NCBI RefSeq assembly: GCF_030687145.1 | Contig: NZ_CP117460.1 | Coordinates: 2,666,001 to 2,730,000, forward strand | Source: Pseudomonas sp. FP1742 | Lineage (GTDB): Bacteria > Pseudomonadota > Gammaproteobacteria > Pseudomonadales > Pseudomonadaceae | Length of the DNA stretch: 64,000 bases | Direction: 5' to 3' | Shown: positions 1 through 8,605 of the stretch, one piece after another | How the letters are laid out: every line of letters starts with the position of its first letter | How positions within the stretch are numbered: the stretch's first letter is position 1 | The notes under the pieces: model-generated | The model's input: the letters and a program-made list of their open reading frames with translations, nothing else | What the model was told of the DNA's origin: nothing | Databases searched by the model: none | Position numbers and translations under genes: made by a program

Positions 1-73
1 TATAGTTGCTGGTCGGGCATTCGCGACTTGATGCATATCAACGGTGGCGGCTGGTGGTCTGTCGGCAGGCCGG

Positions 74-79
74 TATAAT
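74..79 (+). promoter_or_regulatory. Possible -10 box upstream of miaE
   Basis: A perfect TATAAT hexamer lies 38 bases before the miaE start codon. I do not see a convincing -35 hexamer at the usual 16-18 base spacing, so this is a weak promoter call resting on one hexamer. Bases 1-73 hold no gene that I can recognise. Confidence 0.3.
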
Positions 80-117
80 CGGCGCCCTTCGTTTTGAACC
101 TTTTATCCGTGAGCCCC

Positions 118-726
118 ATGATCCTTCCCGAAATTCACGAGTTCCTCGGCTGCCGCACGCCTGATGGCTGGGTCCAGGCTGCGCTGGCGGATCAGGAAAC
201 GCTGCTGATCGACCACAAAAACTGCGAATTCAAGGCGGCCAGCACGGCGTTGAGCCTGATTGCCAAGTATCACTCCCACGTCGATCTGATCAACCTGATG
301 TCGCGTCTGGCCCGGGAAGAACTGGTGCATCACGAGCAGGTCATGCGCCTGATGAAAAAGCGCAAGATCGAGCTGCGGCAGTTGTCCGCCGGGCGTTACG
401 CCTCGGGGCTGCGCAAAGTGGTGCGTAGCCACGAGCCGGTGAAGCTGGTGGATACGCTGGTGGTCGGCGCGTTCATCGAAGCCCGCAGCTGCGAGCGTTT
501 CGAGGCGTTGGTGCCGCATCTGGATGAGGAACTGGGCAAGTTCTATTTCGGCCTGCTGAAAAGCGAAGCGCGGCATTTCCAGGGCTATCTGAAGCTGGCC
601 TACCAGTACGGGGATGCCAAGGACATTGCGCAGGTCATTGACCGGGTTCGCGCTGCCGAGCAGGAACTGATCGAATCGCCGGACGTGGAGTTCCGCTTTC
701 ACAGCGGTGTCCCGGCCGCCGCATAA
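118..726 (+). CDS. miaE: tRNA-(ms2io6A)-hydroxylase MiaE
   Basis: Non-haem diiron monooxygenase that hydroxylates the isopentenyl group of ms2i6A37 in tRNAs reading UNN codons. The 202-residue all-helical protein carries ferritin-like metal-ligand motifs: an ExxH in 'REELVHHEQ', a Glu in the 'FIEARSCERFE' helix and a second ExxH in 'SEARHFQGY'. I chose the ATG at 118 because the protein then begins MILPEIHEFLGC, matching the family's N-terminus; an in-frame TTG at 94 would add eight unlikely residues. It stands alone, and a hairpin terminator follows at 806. Confidence 0.93.
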   Translation: MILPEIHEFLGCRTPDGWVQAALADQETLLIDHKNCEFKAASTALSLIAKYHSHVDLINLMSRLAREELVHHEQVMRLMKKRKIELRQLSAGRYASGLRKVVRSHEPVKLVDTLVVGAFIEARSCERFEALVPHLDEELGKFYFGLLKSEARHFQGYLKLAYQYGDAKDIAQVIDRVRAAEQELIESPDVEFRFHSGVPAAA

Positions 727-805
727 CGCGGTAGGAGCGCGGCTTGCAAATGCCGATCTTCTGCGTCTGAATTGTTAAAAACTCTTAAAAGAATGAAACA
801 TCGCC

Positions 806-833
806 AAAAACCGGCCCTCGTGGCCGGTTTTTG
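806..833. terminator. Rho-independent terminator after miaE
   Basis: The stem AAAAACCGGCC / GGCCGGTTTTT surrounds a 5-base loop and has A and T runs on the two sides, so it could stop transcription in either direction. It lies between miaE and the response-regulator gene. Confidence 0.8.
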
Positions 834-911
834 CTGCCTGCGATCACCGTCCCGTCACCGATTGGCGCCATAATGCCGCCCACTTCATTCAAGGGTTGGC
901 AGACGGTCGTT

Positions 912-1619
912 ATGGATAACCTGGGTTTTGGCAAAGTATTGCTGGTGGAAGATGACGAGAAGCTCGCCGGGCTGATTGCGCATTTCCTGGCCCAACACGG
1001 CTTTGAGGTCCGCGAGGTGCACCGTGGCGACCTGGCGATGGCCGCTTTCCTTGAGTTCAAACCGAAAGTCGTCGTACTCGACCTGATGTTGCCGGGCCAG
1101 AGCGGCCTGCATGTGTGCCGCGAGATCCGCAGCGTATCCGACACGCCCATCGTCATCCTCACTGCCAAGGAAGACGACCTCGATCACATCCTCGGCCTGG
1201 AATCCGGTGCCGACGACTACGTGATCAAACCGATCAAACCCCCGGTGCTGCTCGCCCGTCTGCGCGCCTTGCAACGCCGTCAGATGCCGGACAGCAGCGT
1301 GTGCAGTTCGCTGGAGTTTGGCCATCTGAGCATCGACCGCAGTTGCCGCGAAGTGCGTTTGGCGGGCGAGGGTATCGACCTCACCACCATGGAATTCGAA
1401 TTGCTGTGGTTGCTGGCCAGCGCCGCCGGCAAGATTTTGTCCCGGGACGACATCCTCAACCGTATGCGCGGTATCGCCTTCGACGGCCTCAACCGCAGCG
1501 TCGACGTGTACATCAGCAAATTGCGCGGCAAGCTCAAGGACAACCCGCGCGAGCCGGTGTGCATCAAGACTGTGTGGGGCAAGGGTTACCTGTTCAATCC
1601 GTTTGCGTGGGAGTTGTAA
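912..1619 (+). CDS. rstA: OmpR-family response regulator, RstA-like
   Basis: DNA-binding response regulator of 235 residues. The receiver domain has the acidic pocket 'LLVEDDE' and phospho-acceptor Asp57 in 'VVVLDLMLPG', and Lys in 'VIKPIKP'. A winged-helix Trans_reg_C domain fills the second half, ending 'VWGKGYLFNPFAWEL', which is typical of RstA. The ATG at 912 puts the conserved receiver strand at the right distance; the upstream in-frame extension back to 831 overlaps the terminator and is unlikely. Its stop codon is directly followed by the ATG of the sensor kinase, so the two are one operon. The signal it senses is not evident. Confidence 0.88.
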   Translation: MDNLGFGKVLLVEDDEKLAGLIAHFLAQHGFEVREVHRGDLAMAAFLEFKPKVVVLDLMLPGQSGLHVCREIRSVSDTPIVILTAKEDDLDHILGLESGADDYVIKPIKPPVLLARLRALQRRQMPDSSVCSSLEFGHLSIDRSCREVRLAGEGIDLTTMEFELLWLLASAAGKILSRDDILNRMRGIAFDGLNRSVDVYISKLRGKLKDNPREPVCIKTVWGKGYLFNPFAWEL

Positions 1620-2906
1620 ATGCTGCGGTTATTCCTTGGGCTGTTTCTGGTGATGACGGCGGGCCTGGTATTGGCGCTGCAAACCGTCGAGCGCACGTTC
1701 GATGCGCTTCTCGACGGGCAGATGCAGAGCTATAACCAAGAGGCGGTGCGTGGTCAGGCCTGGTCGCTGGTCGAGCAGTTGCGCGGCCTGGACGGCCCGG
1801 CCCGGGAGCGACAACTGCAAACCGTGCGTCCTCACTACGGCTTGGGCCTGACCCTGGTCGAGAGCGATCAACTGTCCCTGACCGATCAGGAGAACGCCGA
1901 GTTGGCCCAGGGCCTGCTGGTGATTCGCGACAAGTACACCCAGTTCATCTCGCGGATTGACGAAGGTTCGCAGCTGCTCAGTATCAAGCTGCCGGACGAG
2001 CCGAGCCTGATGCCGTTCTATATTGCCGCGGCCTATCTGATGATCGCGGTGATGATCGGTTTCGTGTTGTTCTTTTGGGTGCGCCCGCACTGGCGCGATC
2101 TGGAGAAACTGCGCCTGGCCGCCGAACGCTTTGGTGACAACGACCTGTCGGTGCGCATCCAGTTGTCCAAGCGTTCGAACATCCGCGACCTGGCCGAACA
2201 CTTCAACCTGATGGCGGCGCGCATCGAGGGGCTGATCGCCAATCAGCGCGAGTTGACCAACGCGGTATCCCATGAGCTGCGCACGCCGATTGCGCGGTTA
2301 TCGTTCGAGCTCGATCAACTCAAGCAGCAACCCGATCAGAGCCAGAACCGCGAATTGATTGCCGACATGTACGCCGACCTCGGCGAACTGGAGGAAATGG
2401 TTTCCGAGCTGCTGACGTACGCCAGCCTTGAGCGCGGCGCCACGGTGATTACCCGGGAGAACATCCAGGCCAGCCATTGGCTCGACAGTGTGGTGGGCAG
2501 CGTGGCGCTGGAGGCGGAAGCCGCCGGGGTGCAATTGCTGATTGTTGAATGTCAGATCGACGAGGTTCGTATTGAACCGCGTTTCATGGCCCGTGCGGTG
2601 ATCAATTTACTGCGCAATGCCATTCGTTATGCCAATGAGCGGGTGGAAGTGTCGTTGGTGCGTACCGGTGATCATTACGAAGTGCAGGTCAACGACGATG
2701 GGCCGGGCGTGCCGCTGGACGGGCGGGCGAAAATCTTCGAACCGTTCTCGCGCCTCGATGCCAGCCGCGACCGCCGCACCGGTGGTTTCGGCCTGGGCCT
2801 GGCGCTGGTGCGGCGGGTGTCTCAATCCCATGGCGGGCAAGTGGAAGTGGCGGATTCGCCGTGGGGCGGGGCGTCGTTTCGCATGACCTGGGCGCATTTG
2901 GATTAG
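1620..2906 (+). CDS. rstB: Sensor histidine kinase, RstB-like
   Basis: Inner-membrane sensor kinase of 428 residues, partner of the regulator just upstream (no gap between the genes). It has an N-terminal transmembrane segment at about 3-21, a periplasmic region of about 110 residues, and a second transmembrane segment at about 133-154. A HAMP domain follows, then a HisKA domain with phospho-acceptor His218 in 'VSHELRTPIARL', and an HATPase domain with N box 'NLLRNAIRYA', 'DDGPGV' and 'GGFGLGLALVRR'. All catalytic boxes are intact. Confidence 0.88.
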   Translation: MLRLFLGLFLVMTAGLVLALQTVERTFDALLDGQMQSYNQEAVRGQAWSLVEQLRGLDGPARERQLQTVRPHYGLGLTLVESDQLSLTDQENAELAQGLLVIRDKYTQFISRIDEGSQLLSIKLPDEPSLMPFYIAAAYLMIAVMIGFVLFFWVRPHWRDLEKLRLAAERFGDNDLSVRIQLSKRSNIRDLAEHFNLMAARIEGLIANQRELTNAVSHELRTPIARLSFELDQLKQQPDQSQNRELIADMYADLGELEEMVSELLTYASLERGATVITRENIQASHWLDSVVGSVALEAEAAGVQLLIVECQIDEVRIEPRFMARAVINLLRNAIRYANERVEVSLVRTGDHYEVQVNDDGPGVPLDGRAKIFEPFSRLDASRDRRTGGFGLGLALVRRVSQSHGGQVEVADSPWGGASFRMTWAHLD

Positions 2907-3391
2907 CGGCTCAAGCCCAGGCGTTCATGCCACTGGGCAATGGATTCTATCGGGTAGACCTCGAATTGCTGGTCCCCCGGATGCGCCTCGACTTCCACCC
3001 ACGGCGCCTTGGAGCCGAGCATCAGATGGGTGTGTTCCGGCGGCACCGGTAGCGGGGTGTCGATGGCCGAGGCAAACGGGTGAATCAGTTCCGGCCACTC
3101 AGGGCTGAACAGCCATAGTCCCGAGCCGCACAGGGAACAGAAATGCCGTTCGGCGGTGCTGCGTCGGGCACGTTTATCGCCTTCGTCCTTGAGCCGCGCA
3201 TGGTAAATCGAGATGTGCTTGCGCCCGCGTACCTTGAGGCTCTGGGCATCGCCCGCCAGGTTGATCGCATACCCGCCACCGCCCTGGGTCTTGCGACAGA
3301 TCGAGCAATAGCAGCGCTGATAGGGGTAGGGGTGGGCGCTGGTCAGGTTGAATGATACCGCGCCGCAATGGCAGGAGCCTTCGAGCTGCAT
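2903..3391 (-). CDS. GFA-domain (CENP-V/GFA family) protein
   Basis: Small zinc-binding protein of 162 residues in the family of glutathione-dependent formaldehyde-activating enzyme. Three Cys clusters are visible: 'CHCGAVSF' near the start, 'CYCSICRKT' and 'FCSLCGSGLW'. Most members of this family have no proven enzyme activity, so a role in aldehyde handling is only inferred. Its stop overlaps the rstB stop by four bases on the opposite strand. Confidence 0.8.
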   Translation of the reverse strand: MQLEGSCHCGAVSFNLTSAHPYPYQRCYCSICRKTQGGGGYAINLAGDAQSLKVRGRKHISIYHARLKDEGDKRARRSTAERHFCSLCGSGLWLFSPEWPELIHPFASAIDTPLPVPPEHTHLMLGSKAPWVEVEAHPGDQQFEVYPIESIAQWHERLGLSR

Positions 3392-3500
3392 GGGAGCCTC
3401 CGATGGGGGGATGACTCAAGACAGACTAGACCGTCGGCGTGTCCGGGCAGTTGAATTTATGGTGGCTGTTCGGGCGCCTTCGCGGTACGGGGCTTGGGAC

Positions 3501-4118
3501 CTAACGGTTGGGCACTCGCCACAAGTACCACGCCGCCACCGTCCGATAAGGGCTCCACGCCAGCCCGATCTCAATCATCTGCTTACGAGTCGGCTGTACC
3601 TCCAACCCCTTCAGCCGCCGATAACCCTCGCGCACTCCAAAGTCATCGGCCGGCAAGATATCCGGTCGTTCCAGGCTGTAGATCAACAGCATTTCCACGG
3701 TCCAGCGCCCGACCCCGCGCAAAGTAATCAAGCGCTCGATCAACGCTTCGTCGTCCATGGCCAGCGCCGTGGCGTAATCCGGCACCACGCCGTCCAGAGC
3801 CGCTTGAGCGATGCCCTGGAGGGTCGCGATCTTGCTGGCGGAAAAGCCGCAAGCGCGCATCTGCTCGAAGTCGGTCGCCAGGATCTGCTCGGGTCTGGGG
3901 AAGGTGTTCGCCGGAAACAATGCCAACAATCGGCCGACGATCGCGTCGCCGGCCTTTGCGTGCAGCTGCTGATAGGCAATCGCCCGCACCAGCGACTCAT
4001 AAGGATCGCGTGCCGCATGGGGTTGATGCAGGCAAGGGCCGATGGCGCTGATGTGACGCTGCCAGTCGGCATCGAGGGCCGAGAGAAATTCGCTGGCCAA
4101 TTGATAGGTGTCGGGCAT
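3501..4118 (-). CDS. DNA-3-methyladenine glycosylase II-type (short AlkA-like)
   Basis: HhH-GPD superfamily base-excision glycosylase of 205 residues that removes alkylated purines. The helix-hairpin-helix 'LRGVGRWTVEML' is followed by the catalytic Asp region 'LPADDFGVREGY'. It is shorter than E. coli AlkA (282 residues) and lacks that protein's N-terminal beta domain, like the compact AlkA homologues common in Pseudomonas. The start at 4118 (MPDTYQLASEF) was chosen over an in-frame extension to 4196 that reads like non-coding sequence. It lies downstream of ada on the same strand, which supports an alkylation-repair role. Confidence 0.87.
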   Translation of the reverse strand: MPDTYQLASEFLSALDADWQRHISAIGPCLHQPHAARDPYESLVRAIAYQQLHAKAGDAIVGRLLALFPANTFPRPEQILATDFEQMRACGFSASKIATLQGIAQAALDGVVPDYATALAMDDEALIERLITLRGVGRWTVEMLLIYSLERPDILPADDFGVREGYRRLKGLEVQPTRKQMIEIGLAWSPYRTVAAWYLWRVPNR

Positions 4119-4192
4119 GGAGCATCCTGAGGGGCGGGTGACTGCGGGAAGACTAGTCGTCCCCCCGCAGCGCCGCACTCCATTGCTTGCGG

Positions 4193-5005
4193 TCAAACTT
4201 TCCCGGTCGGGGCCAGCAGGGCGTTCACTTGGCCGTAGGTGAAGGCCTTGAGGTGGTTGCTGTCGAGCGTGCCGGTTTGCAGAAAGCTTTTGGCCAGGCC
4301 GGCCATGGCGCCATAAAGGAATTCGGCGATGCCCGAACCGGCGCTCAAACGGCGCACGCCAAGGGCTTGCAGTTCTTCAGGTGAAGGCAGGCCCGGGAAG
4401 CCGAGCACGTTCAGCGGCAGCGTTGTGCCTCGGCACAAGGCGTCGATCTCGTACGCCGCGGTGACGCCAGCGGCGAACAGCCCGTCGGCACCGGCCGCCT
4501 GATACAACGCGGCACGCTTGAGCGTCTCTGCCACGCGATCTTCGGCCGGCACCAGGCCCCTGAGGTACACGTCGGTGCGGGCATTGATGAACAGCTTCAC
4601 GTTCCGGCGATTGGCAACCTGGCGAGCGGCTTCGATCTTGCGGGCCAGCAGGTCGGGCGCAGAGGCGCCATCCTCGATATTGATCCCCACGGCACCGGCG
4701 GCGATCACCGCGTCGACCACTTGCGCAACTCGCTCCAGATCATCGGAATAACCTGCCTCAATGTCCACGCTCAACGGCACGCTGATGACCCGGGCGATAG
4801 ATTCGACCGTGGAAACCAGCCGTTCCAGCGGCAGGCTGTTGCCATCCGGATAACCGTGAACCCAGGCCACCGCCGCGCTGCTGGTGGCGACGGCCTTGCT
4901 GCCCAGTTGTTCCACCAGTCGCGCTCCGGTGGCGTCGGCGACGTTGGTCAGAATCAGCAGGCCGCTCTGGTGCAACTGGTGAAATTGATTGTCGAGTGTG
5001 TCCAT
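4193..5005 (-). CDS. Isocitrate lyase/phosphoenolpyruvate mutase family protein
   Basis: TIM-barrel protein of 270 residues in the PEP mutase/isocitrate lyase superfamily. It has 'SVDIEAGYSDD' and 'VGINIEDGA', which supply the Mg-binding acidic residues, and 'FINARTDVYL'. The 'KKCGH'-type catalytic loop of true isocitrate lyases is absent, and the length fits the short oxaloacetate hydrolase/methylisocitrate-lyase-like proteins of unknown substrate. The start at 5005 follows an AAGGA ribosome-binding site. It sits between ada and the glycosylase, 46 bases from ada, so it may be co-transcribed with them. Confidence 0.8.
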   Translation of the reverse strand: MDTLDNQFHQLHQSGLLILTNVADATGARLVEQLGSKAVATSSAAVAWVHGYPDGNSLPLERLVSTVESIARVISVPLSVDIEAGYSDDLERVAQVVDAVIAAGAVGINIEDGASAPDLLARKIEAARQVANRRNVKLFINARTDVYLRGLVPAEDRVAETLKRAALYQAAGADGLFAAGVTAAYEIDALCRGTTLPLNVLGFPGLPSPEELQALGVRRLSAGSGIAEFLYGAMAGLAKSFLQTGTLDSNHLKAFTYGQVNALLAPTGKV

Positions 5006-5051
5006 CGAATGTCCTTCCTTATGACTTCTTATTGAAGAAACTCTGGAGTGA

Positions 5052-6134
5052 TCAGAATGCCAGTTGTTGGGTGATTTGCACCGCGGCGCTTTCCAGCCTG
5101 AGCAGAAACGCCTTGCGCGGTTGACCCCCACCATAGCCGGTCAGCGAGCCATCTGCGCCGATCACCCGATGACAGGGCAACACAATCGCCAGACGGTTTT
5201 GCCCGTTGGCCATGCCCACGGCGCGGCTGGCGCCGGGCTTGCCCAGTTGCGCGGCAATGGCGCCATAGGTGCTGGTCTGGCCGTACGGGATCTTGGTCAG
5301 TTCAGTCCACACCTGCCTGGCGAAAACGCTGCCGGGCAGGTGCAGCGGCACGTTGAATTCGCTCCGTTTGCCGGCGAAGTATTGCGCCAGTTCTTCTTCG
5401 ATCTGCTGCAAATGGCCGTTGTGACCGGGGGCCACGACGTAGCCATAACGGTTCTGCAGTTCTTCGATTTCCCTGGTCAATGCCGGTCGATCGAGAAACT
5501 CCAGCAGCACCAGCCCACGCCGTTCGGCCATGGCGATCATCGGCCCCAGCGGCGTGGTCAGCCGAGTGAACAGCAGGGGCTCGCTGTGGGCGGCGCGGCC
5601 GGGTGTGATGTGGAACGACTTTTGAAACGCATCGCGAAAACCGCTCAGGGATTCGTAGCCGGAATCGAACGCCGCGTCGTCGATGGATTCGCCCTGTTTG
5701 ATACCTCCGAGGGCGATGCCCAGGCGTCGGCTGCGCAGCCAGGCGTGAAAGGTCATGCCGAAATGCTGCTTGAACCAGCGGCGCAGTTTCAGCGGCTCGA
5801 TGCCCTCGGCCAGCAACTGGGCATCGGTCCAGCGCAGGTCGGGGGCGGCGTCGACGGATTCGAGCAGTCGTTGCACCCAGTCCGGCGCGATGGCTGCGGC
5901 GTCCAGCGGCTTGCACCGCAGGCAGGCCCGATAGCCCGCTGACATCGCCTCATCGGCGTGGGCGAAGAACTCGACGTTTTCCGGCTTCGGTTTGCGCGCC
6001 GTACAACTGGGGCGGCAGAAGATCCCGGTGGTTTTGACCGCGGTAAAGAACACCCCCTCATAGGCGGTGTCGCGTTCGAGCATGGCGCGAACCATCTCGG
6101 CGTGGGGTGGCAGCAAAGCGTTTTGTAGGTTCAT
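5052..6134 (-). CDS. ada: Ada: O6-methylguanine/methylphosphotriester-DNA methyltransferase and transcription activator
   Basis: Bifunctional adaptive-response protein of 360 residues. The N-terminal Ada zinc domain has four Cys ligands, Cys40, Cys44, Cys71 and Cys74; Cys40 would accept methyl groups from phosphotriesters and switch on activation. An AraC-type helix-turn-helix covers about 95-190. The C-terminal methyltransferase domain has the acceptor Cys321 in 'VLPCHRVIG'. The full domain set and active cysteines are intact. It is first in a minus-strand run with the PEP-mutase-like gene and the AlkA-like glycosylase. I could not identify a clear Ada box upstream. Confidence 0.93.
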   Translation of the reverse strand: MNLQNALLPPHAEMVRAMLERDTAYEGVFFTAVKTTGIFCRPSCTARKPKPENVEFFAHADEAMSAGYRACLRCKPLDAAAIAPDWVQRLLESVDAAPDLRWTDAQLLAEGIEPLKLRRWFKQHFGMTFHAWLRSRRLGIALGGIKQGESIDDAAFDSGYESLSGFRDAFQKSFHITPGRAAHSEPLLFTRLTTPLGPMIAMAERRGLVLLEFLDRPALTREIEELQNRYGYVVAPGHNGHLQQIEEELAQYFAGKRSEFNVPLHLPGSVFARQVWTELTKIPYGQTSTYGAIAAQLGKPGASRAVGMANGQNRLAIVLPCHRVIGADGSLTGYGGGQPRKAFLLRLESAAVQITQQLAF

Positions 6135-6211
6135 GGGTTGAGCTTAAGCCGCGTCACCCGACGCCTCCACCGGAAAATCGACAGGGAATTCGCGCACCGG
6201 GCACGTTTATT

Positions 6212-6832
6212 TCACGCCCGTCGCGCCATCAACAGCACCGAAGCCGCCGCCGATAACAACCCCGCGCAGCAACGGTTGAAAATCCGCTTGCCCCGAGGTT
6301 CGGCGAACCAGCGACGCATGTGCAGGCCCATGTAGGCGTAGGCGCTGATGGCGATCCATTCCAGCATCAGGAACAACGCGCCGAGCACCGCGAATTGCGG
6401 GGGCACCGCCTGGGTCGGGTCGACGAACTGAGGCAGGAATGCGGTGAACAGTAAGATCGCTTTGGGATTACCCGCCGCTACCAGAAACTCCTGCCGCGCC
6501 AAGGCCAGAATCCCCACCGGCGTGCCGGTGATGTGCTGTTCGGCTTCGGGATTGGCGCGCCACAGTTGCCACGCCAGGTACAACAAGTAAGCAGCGCCGA
6601 CGATCTTGATTGCAGAGAACAGCCATTGCGAGGTTTGCAGGACCACCGACAACCCGGCGGCGGCCAGGCCGATCATCCCGGCAAACGCCAGCAAGCGCCC
6701 GACACCGGCCACACAGGCGCGACGATAGCCATAACGGGTGGCGTTGCTGATCGACAGCAGATTGTTCGGGCCGGGGGCCATGTTCAGGGCGAAACAGGCC
6801 GGCAGAAACAGCAAGAGGGTTGTGAGGTCCAT
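6212..6832 (-). CDS. LysE/RhtB-family amino-acid exporter
   Basis: Inner-membrane exporter of 206 residues with about six hydrophobic helices. The N-terminal motif 'NMAPGPNNLLSISNATRYG' and the central 'GNPKAILLFTAFLPQFV' are hallmarks of the LysE/RhtB family (export of amino acids or homoserine lactones). The start at 6832 (MDLTTLLLFLPAC) puts the first helix at the N-terminus; a longer reading to 6982 adds 50 polar residues unlike the family. The substrate cannot be told from sequence. Confidence 0.85.
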   Translation of the reverse strand: MDLTTLLLFLPACFALNMAPGPNNLLSISNATRYGYRRACVAGVGRLLAFAGMIGLAAAGLSVVLQTSQWLFSAIKIVGAAYLLYLAWQLWRANPEAEQHITGTPVGILALARQEFLVAAGNPKAILLFTAFLPQFVDPTQAVPPQFAVLGALFLMLEWIAISAYAYMGLHMRRWFAEPRGKRIFNRCCAGLLSAAASVLLMARRA

Positions 6833-7008
6833 GAACGAGGCTCCAGGAACGAGAGCGGTATTTTTATCACGGACGGTGGAAGACTTTCCCCGTACAGCAG
6901 AAGACGCAAGTCGCAGCACACTTTTGTTTTTGTGCCAGGCGGAAAAAAGGGACAGATCACGATTGCCAGGCATTTGCCTCAAGTCGTGGTCTATCCCTTT
7001 CCATGCCT

Positions 7009-7308
7009 TTAAGGGGTGTTATTGATCTGCACAATGACCGGGCCTTCCGTCACGATCGGCGGTTTCGCTTGGATATTCGAGGCGTTTTTCTGAATCCAGT
7101 CGCGCGCAACTTTCATGCTCGCATCGCTGCCGGCCTTGTCCTCGCAAACAGTCACCGACGTACCGCCATCACCGGTATTGAGCAGTGTGTAGCTGACGAG
7201 GCCAGGCACTGTCCGCAGCGCCGTGTCGACGTCGGTATGGCGTTTTTCCAGAAGATCGAAAAGCTGCTTTGCTCCAGCACCCAGGTAGGTTCTTATCACC
7301 GCATACAT
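7009..7308 (-). CDS. Small conserved protein, possible ABM/dimeric alpha-beta-barrel fold
   Basis: A 99-residue protein starting MYAVIRTYLG and preceded by a purine-rich GAAGGAGAC ribosome-binding site. The pattern 'DVDTALRTVPGLVSYTLLNTGDGGTSVTVCED' resembles dimeric alpha-beta-barrel proteins (antibiotic-biosynthesis-monooxygenase-like), in which a conserved Phe/Tyr-containing strand follows a short helix. No catalytic residue can be assigned. Known function: none that I recognise. Confidence 0.65.
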   Translation of the reverse strand: MYAVIRTYLGAGAKQLFDLLEKRHTDVDTALRTVPGLVSYTLLNTGDGGTSVTVCEDKAGSDASMKVARDWIQKNASNIQAKPPIVTEGPVIVQINNTP

Positions 7309-7438
7309 AGTCGTCTCCTTCGGGAGTACCGTCTTGATGCCAAGCCAGATCCGCTGATGGCCGTTATCATTCAGGTTTCAGTTCACCCCCGATTTATTCA
7401 GCTTAGCCAAGCGCCTGGCGACAGGCGAAATGCAACGA

Positions 7439-7513
7439 CCGAAGGCTGCGATCTTTTGATCTTGATCTTCACCAATCCCGCTGAAGAACAAAACCCAAGA
7501 CCGCAGCCTTCGG
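7439..7513. repeat. Intergenic inverted repeat, Pseudomonas 'gaaggctgcgatc' family
   Basis: Arms CCGAAGGCTGCGATCTT (7439-7455) and AAGACCGCAGCCTTCGG (7497-7513) are complementary except for one base, with a 41-base centre. This element class, beginning GAAGGCTGCGATC, recurs between genes in many fluorescent Pseudomonas genomes. It lies between two minus-strand genes and may act as a transcription or mRNA-decay boundary. Confidence 0.7.
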
Positions 7514-7518
7514 CAGCC

Positions 7519-7731
7519 CTAAGCCTGACGCGGTGCTTCAACAGGCGGGGTGCCGTCGTGAAACATCGTCTTCAGTTGAGCACGCAGTTGCGGTGAGTCG
7601 GTGTGTTTGTGAACACTGACCGCATGCTGTGCGGCGGCCTCGAGCAGTTCGTTTTCAGAGTCTGCGGACAGCGCGACCGAGCATTTGGAATCGCTTGGGA
7701 ACTCGCGGCAGTCGATGTATTTACGCGCCAT
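7519..7731 (-). CDS. DUF1059-like small protein
   Basis: A 70-residue protein starting MARKYIDCREFPSDSKCSVA, with the form of DUF1059 proteins (Cys pair near the N-terminus, then 'ALSADSENELLEAAAQHAVSVHKH'). Its ribosome-binding site GGGAGGAG is strong. The alpha-beta sandwich family has no established function. A perfect 14-bp inverted repeat lies 50 bases upstream of the start and may regulate it. Confidence 0.75.
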   Translation of the reverse strand: MARKYIDCREFPSDSKCSVALSADSENELLEAAAQHAVSVHKHTDSPQLRAQLKTMFHDGTPPVEAPRQA

Positions 7732-7780
7732 GATTTTCTCCTCCCGACGATGAAGGCAGGCCGTGGCCTGCGTTAACGAT

Positions 7781-7828
7781 CACTCGATGCGCCACTGCAT
7801 CCAGCATGATTGCCTGGCGCATCGAGTG
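7781..7828. repeat. Perfect 14-bp inverted repeat upstream of the DUF1059 gene
   Basis: CACTCGATGCGCCA at 7781-7794 is exactly complementary to TGGCGCATCGAGTG at 7815-7828, with a 20-base centre. There is no T run, so it is not a standard terminator. It could be a regulator binding site, a structured leader, or the ends of a very small palindromic element. Confidence 0.7.
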
Positions 7829-7992
7829 TGCCGACTCTTGAAGTATAGGCCCGCCATAAGGGGGGCCGTGACAGCGCGGCTATAAGGGCGCGACACGCAT
7901 CGCGGAACAGGCAAGGGGTGTTTTCTTCAATACAGCGTTCCCCTGGCTCTTTACCTTGAGCCCGGGTTCAACTGAATTGAAGAAGGTATGCA

Positions 7993-8580
7993 ATGAGTCT
8001 GATTCTTTCCATGGCAGCGTTTGCCCTGGCCGCTTCCATTACACCGGGGCCGGTGAACATAGTGGCATTGAGTTCAGGGGCGCAATTTGGTTTTCGCGCC
8101 AGTCAGCGGCATGTCGCCGGGGCAACGCTGGGCTTCGTTTTGTTGCTGGTCTTGATGGGGCTGGGGTTGCATGAGGTATTGCGGCTGTGGCCGGCACTGA
8201 CGCAGGTGGTGCGACTGGCGGGCGCAGCGTTTCTGGTGTTCATGGCCTGGAAACTGGCGGCGGACGATGGCCGCATCGATGCGGATAAATCGCGTCGGGC
8301 GCCGTCGATGTTATATGGCGCGATGATGCAATGGCTCAATCCGAAAGCGTGGCTGGCCTGTGTAGCGGGCATGGGCGCGTTCGTCGCGGACGGCGAGGCG
8401 CGGCTGGTCTGGCAGTTTGCGGCGGTGTATCTGGTGATTTGCTATGTGTCTGTCGGCTGTTGGGCATACGCCGGGACATGTCTGCAGGGTTATCTGAATA
8501 ATCCTGCAGGCATGCGTTTGTTCAACCGGCTCATGGCAATGTTGCTAGGGGTGAGTGCGGCGTATTTGTTGTTTTTCTAA
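7993..8580 (+). CDS. LysE/RhtB-family exporter (second copy type)
   Basis: Membrane exporter of 195 residues with six predicted hydrophobic helices. The family motif 'SITPGPVNIVALSSGAQFG' is near the start and 'MQWLNPKAWLACVAGMGAF' is central. It is diverged from the exporter at 6212-6832, so the pair is not a recent duplication. The ATG at 7993 follows GAAGAAGG. Its stop faces the stop of the Fic-domain gene, 26 bases away on the other strand. Confidence 0.85.
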   Translation: MSLILSMAAFALAASITPGPVNIVALSSGAQFGFRASQRHVAGATLGFVLLLVLMGLGLHEVLRLWPALTQVVRLAGAAFLVFMAWKLAADDGRIDADKSRRAPSMLYGAMMQWLNPKAWLACVAGMGAFVADGEARLVWQFAAVYLVICYVSVGCWAYAGTCLQGYLNNPAGMRLFNRLMAMLLGVSAAYLLFF

Positions 8581-8605
8581 GTGGCAACACTCTCAGGCAT
8601 TCACC

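Noticed and set aside
735..752. REP-like stretch gtaggagcgcggcttgc after miaE
   Set aside because: Only a partial match to half a REP unit, without a hairpin or facing partner.
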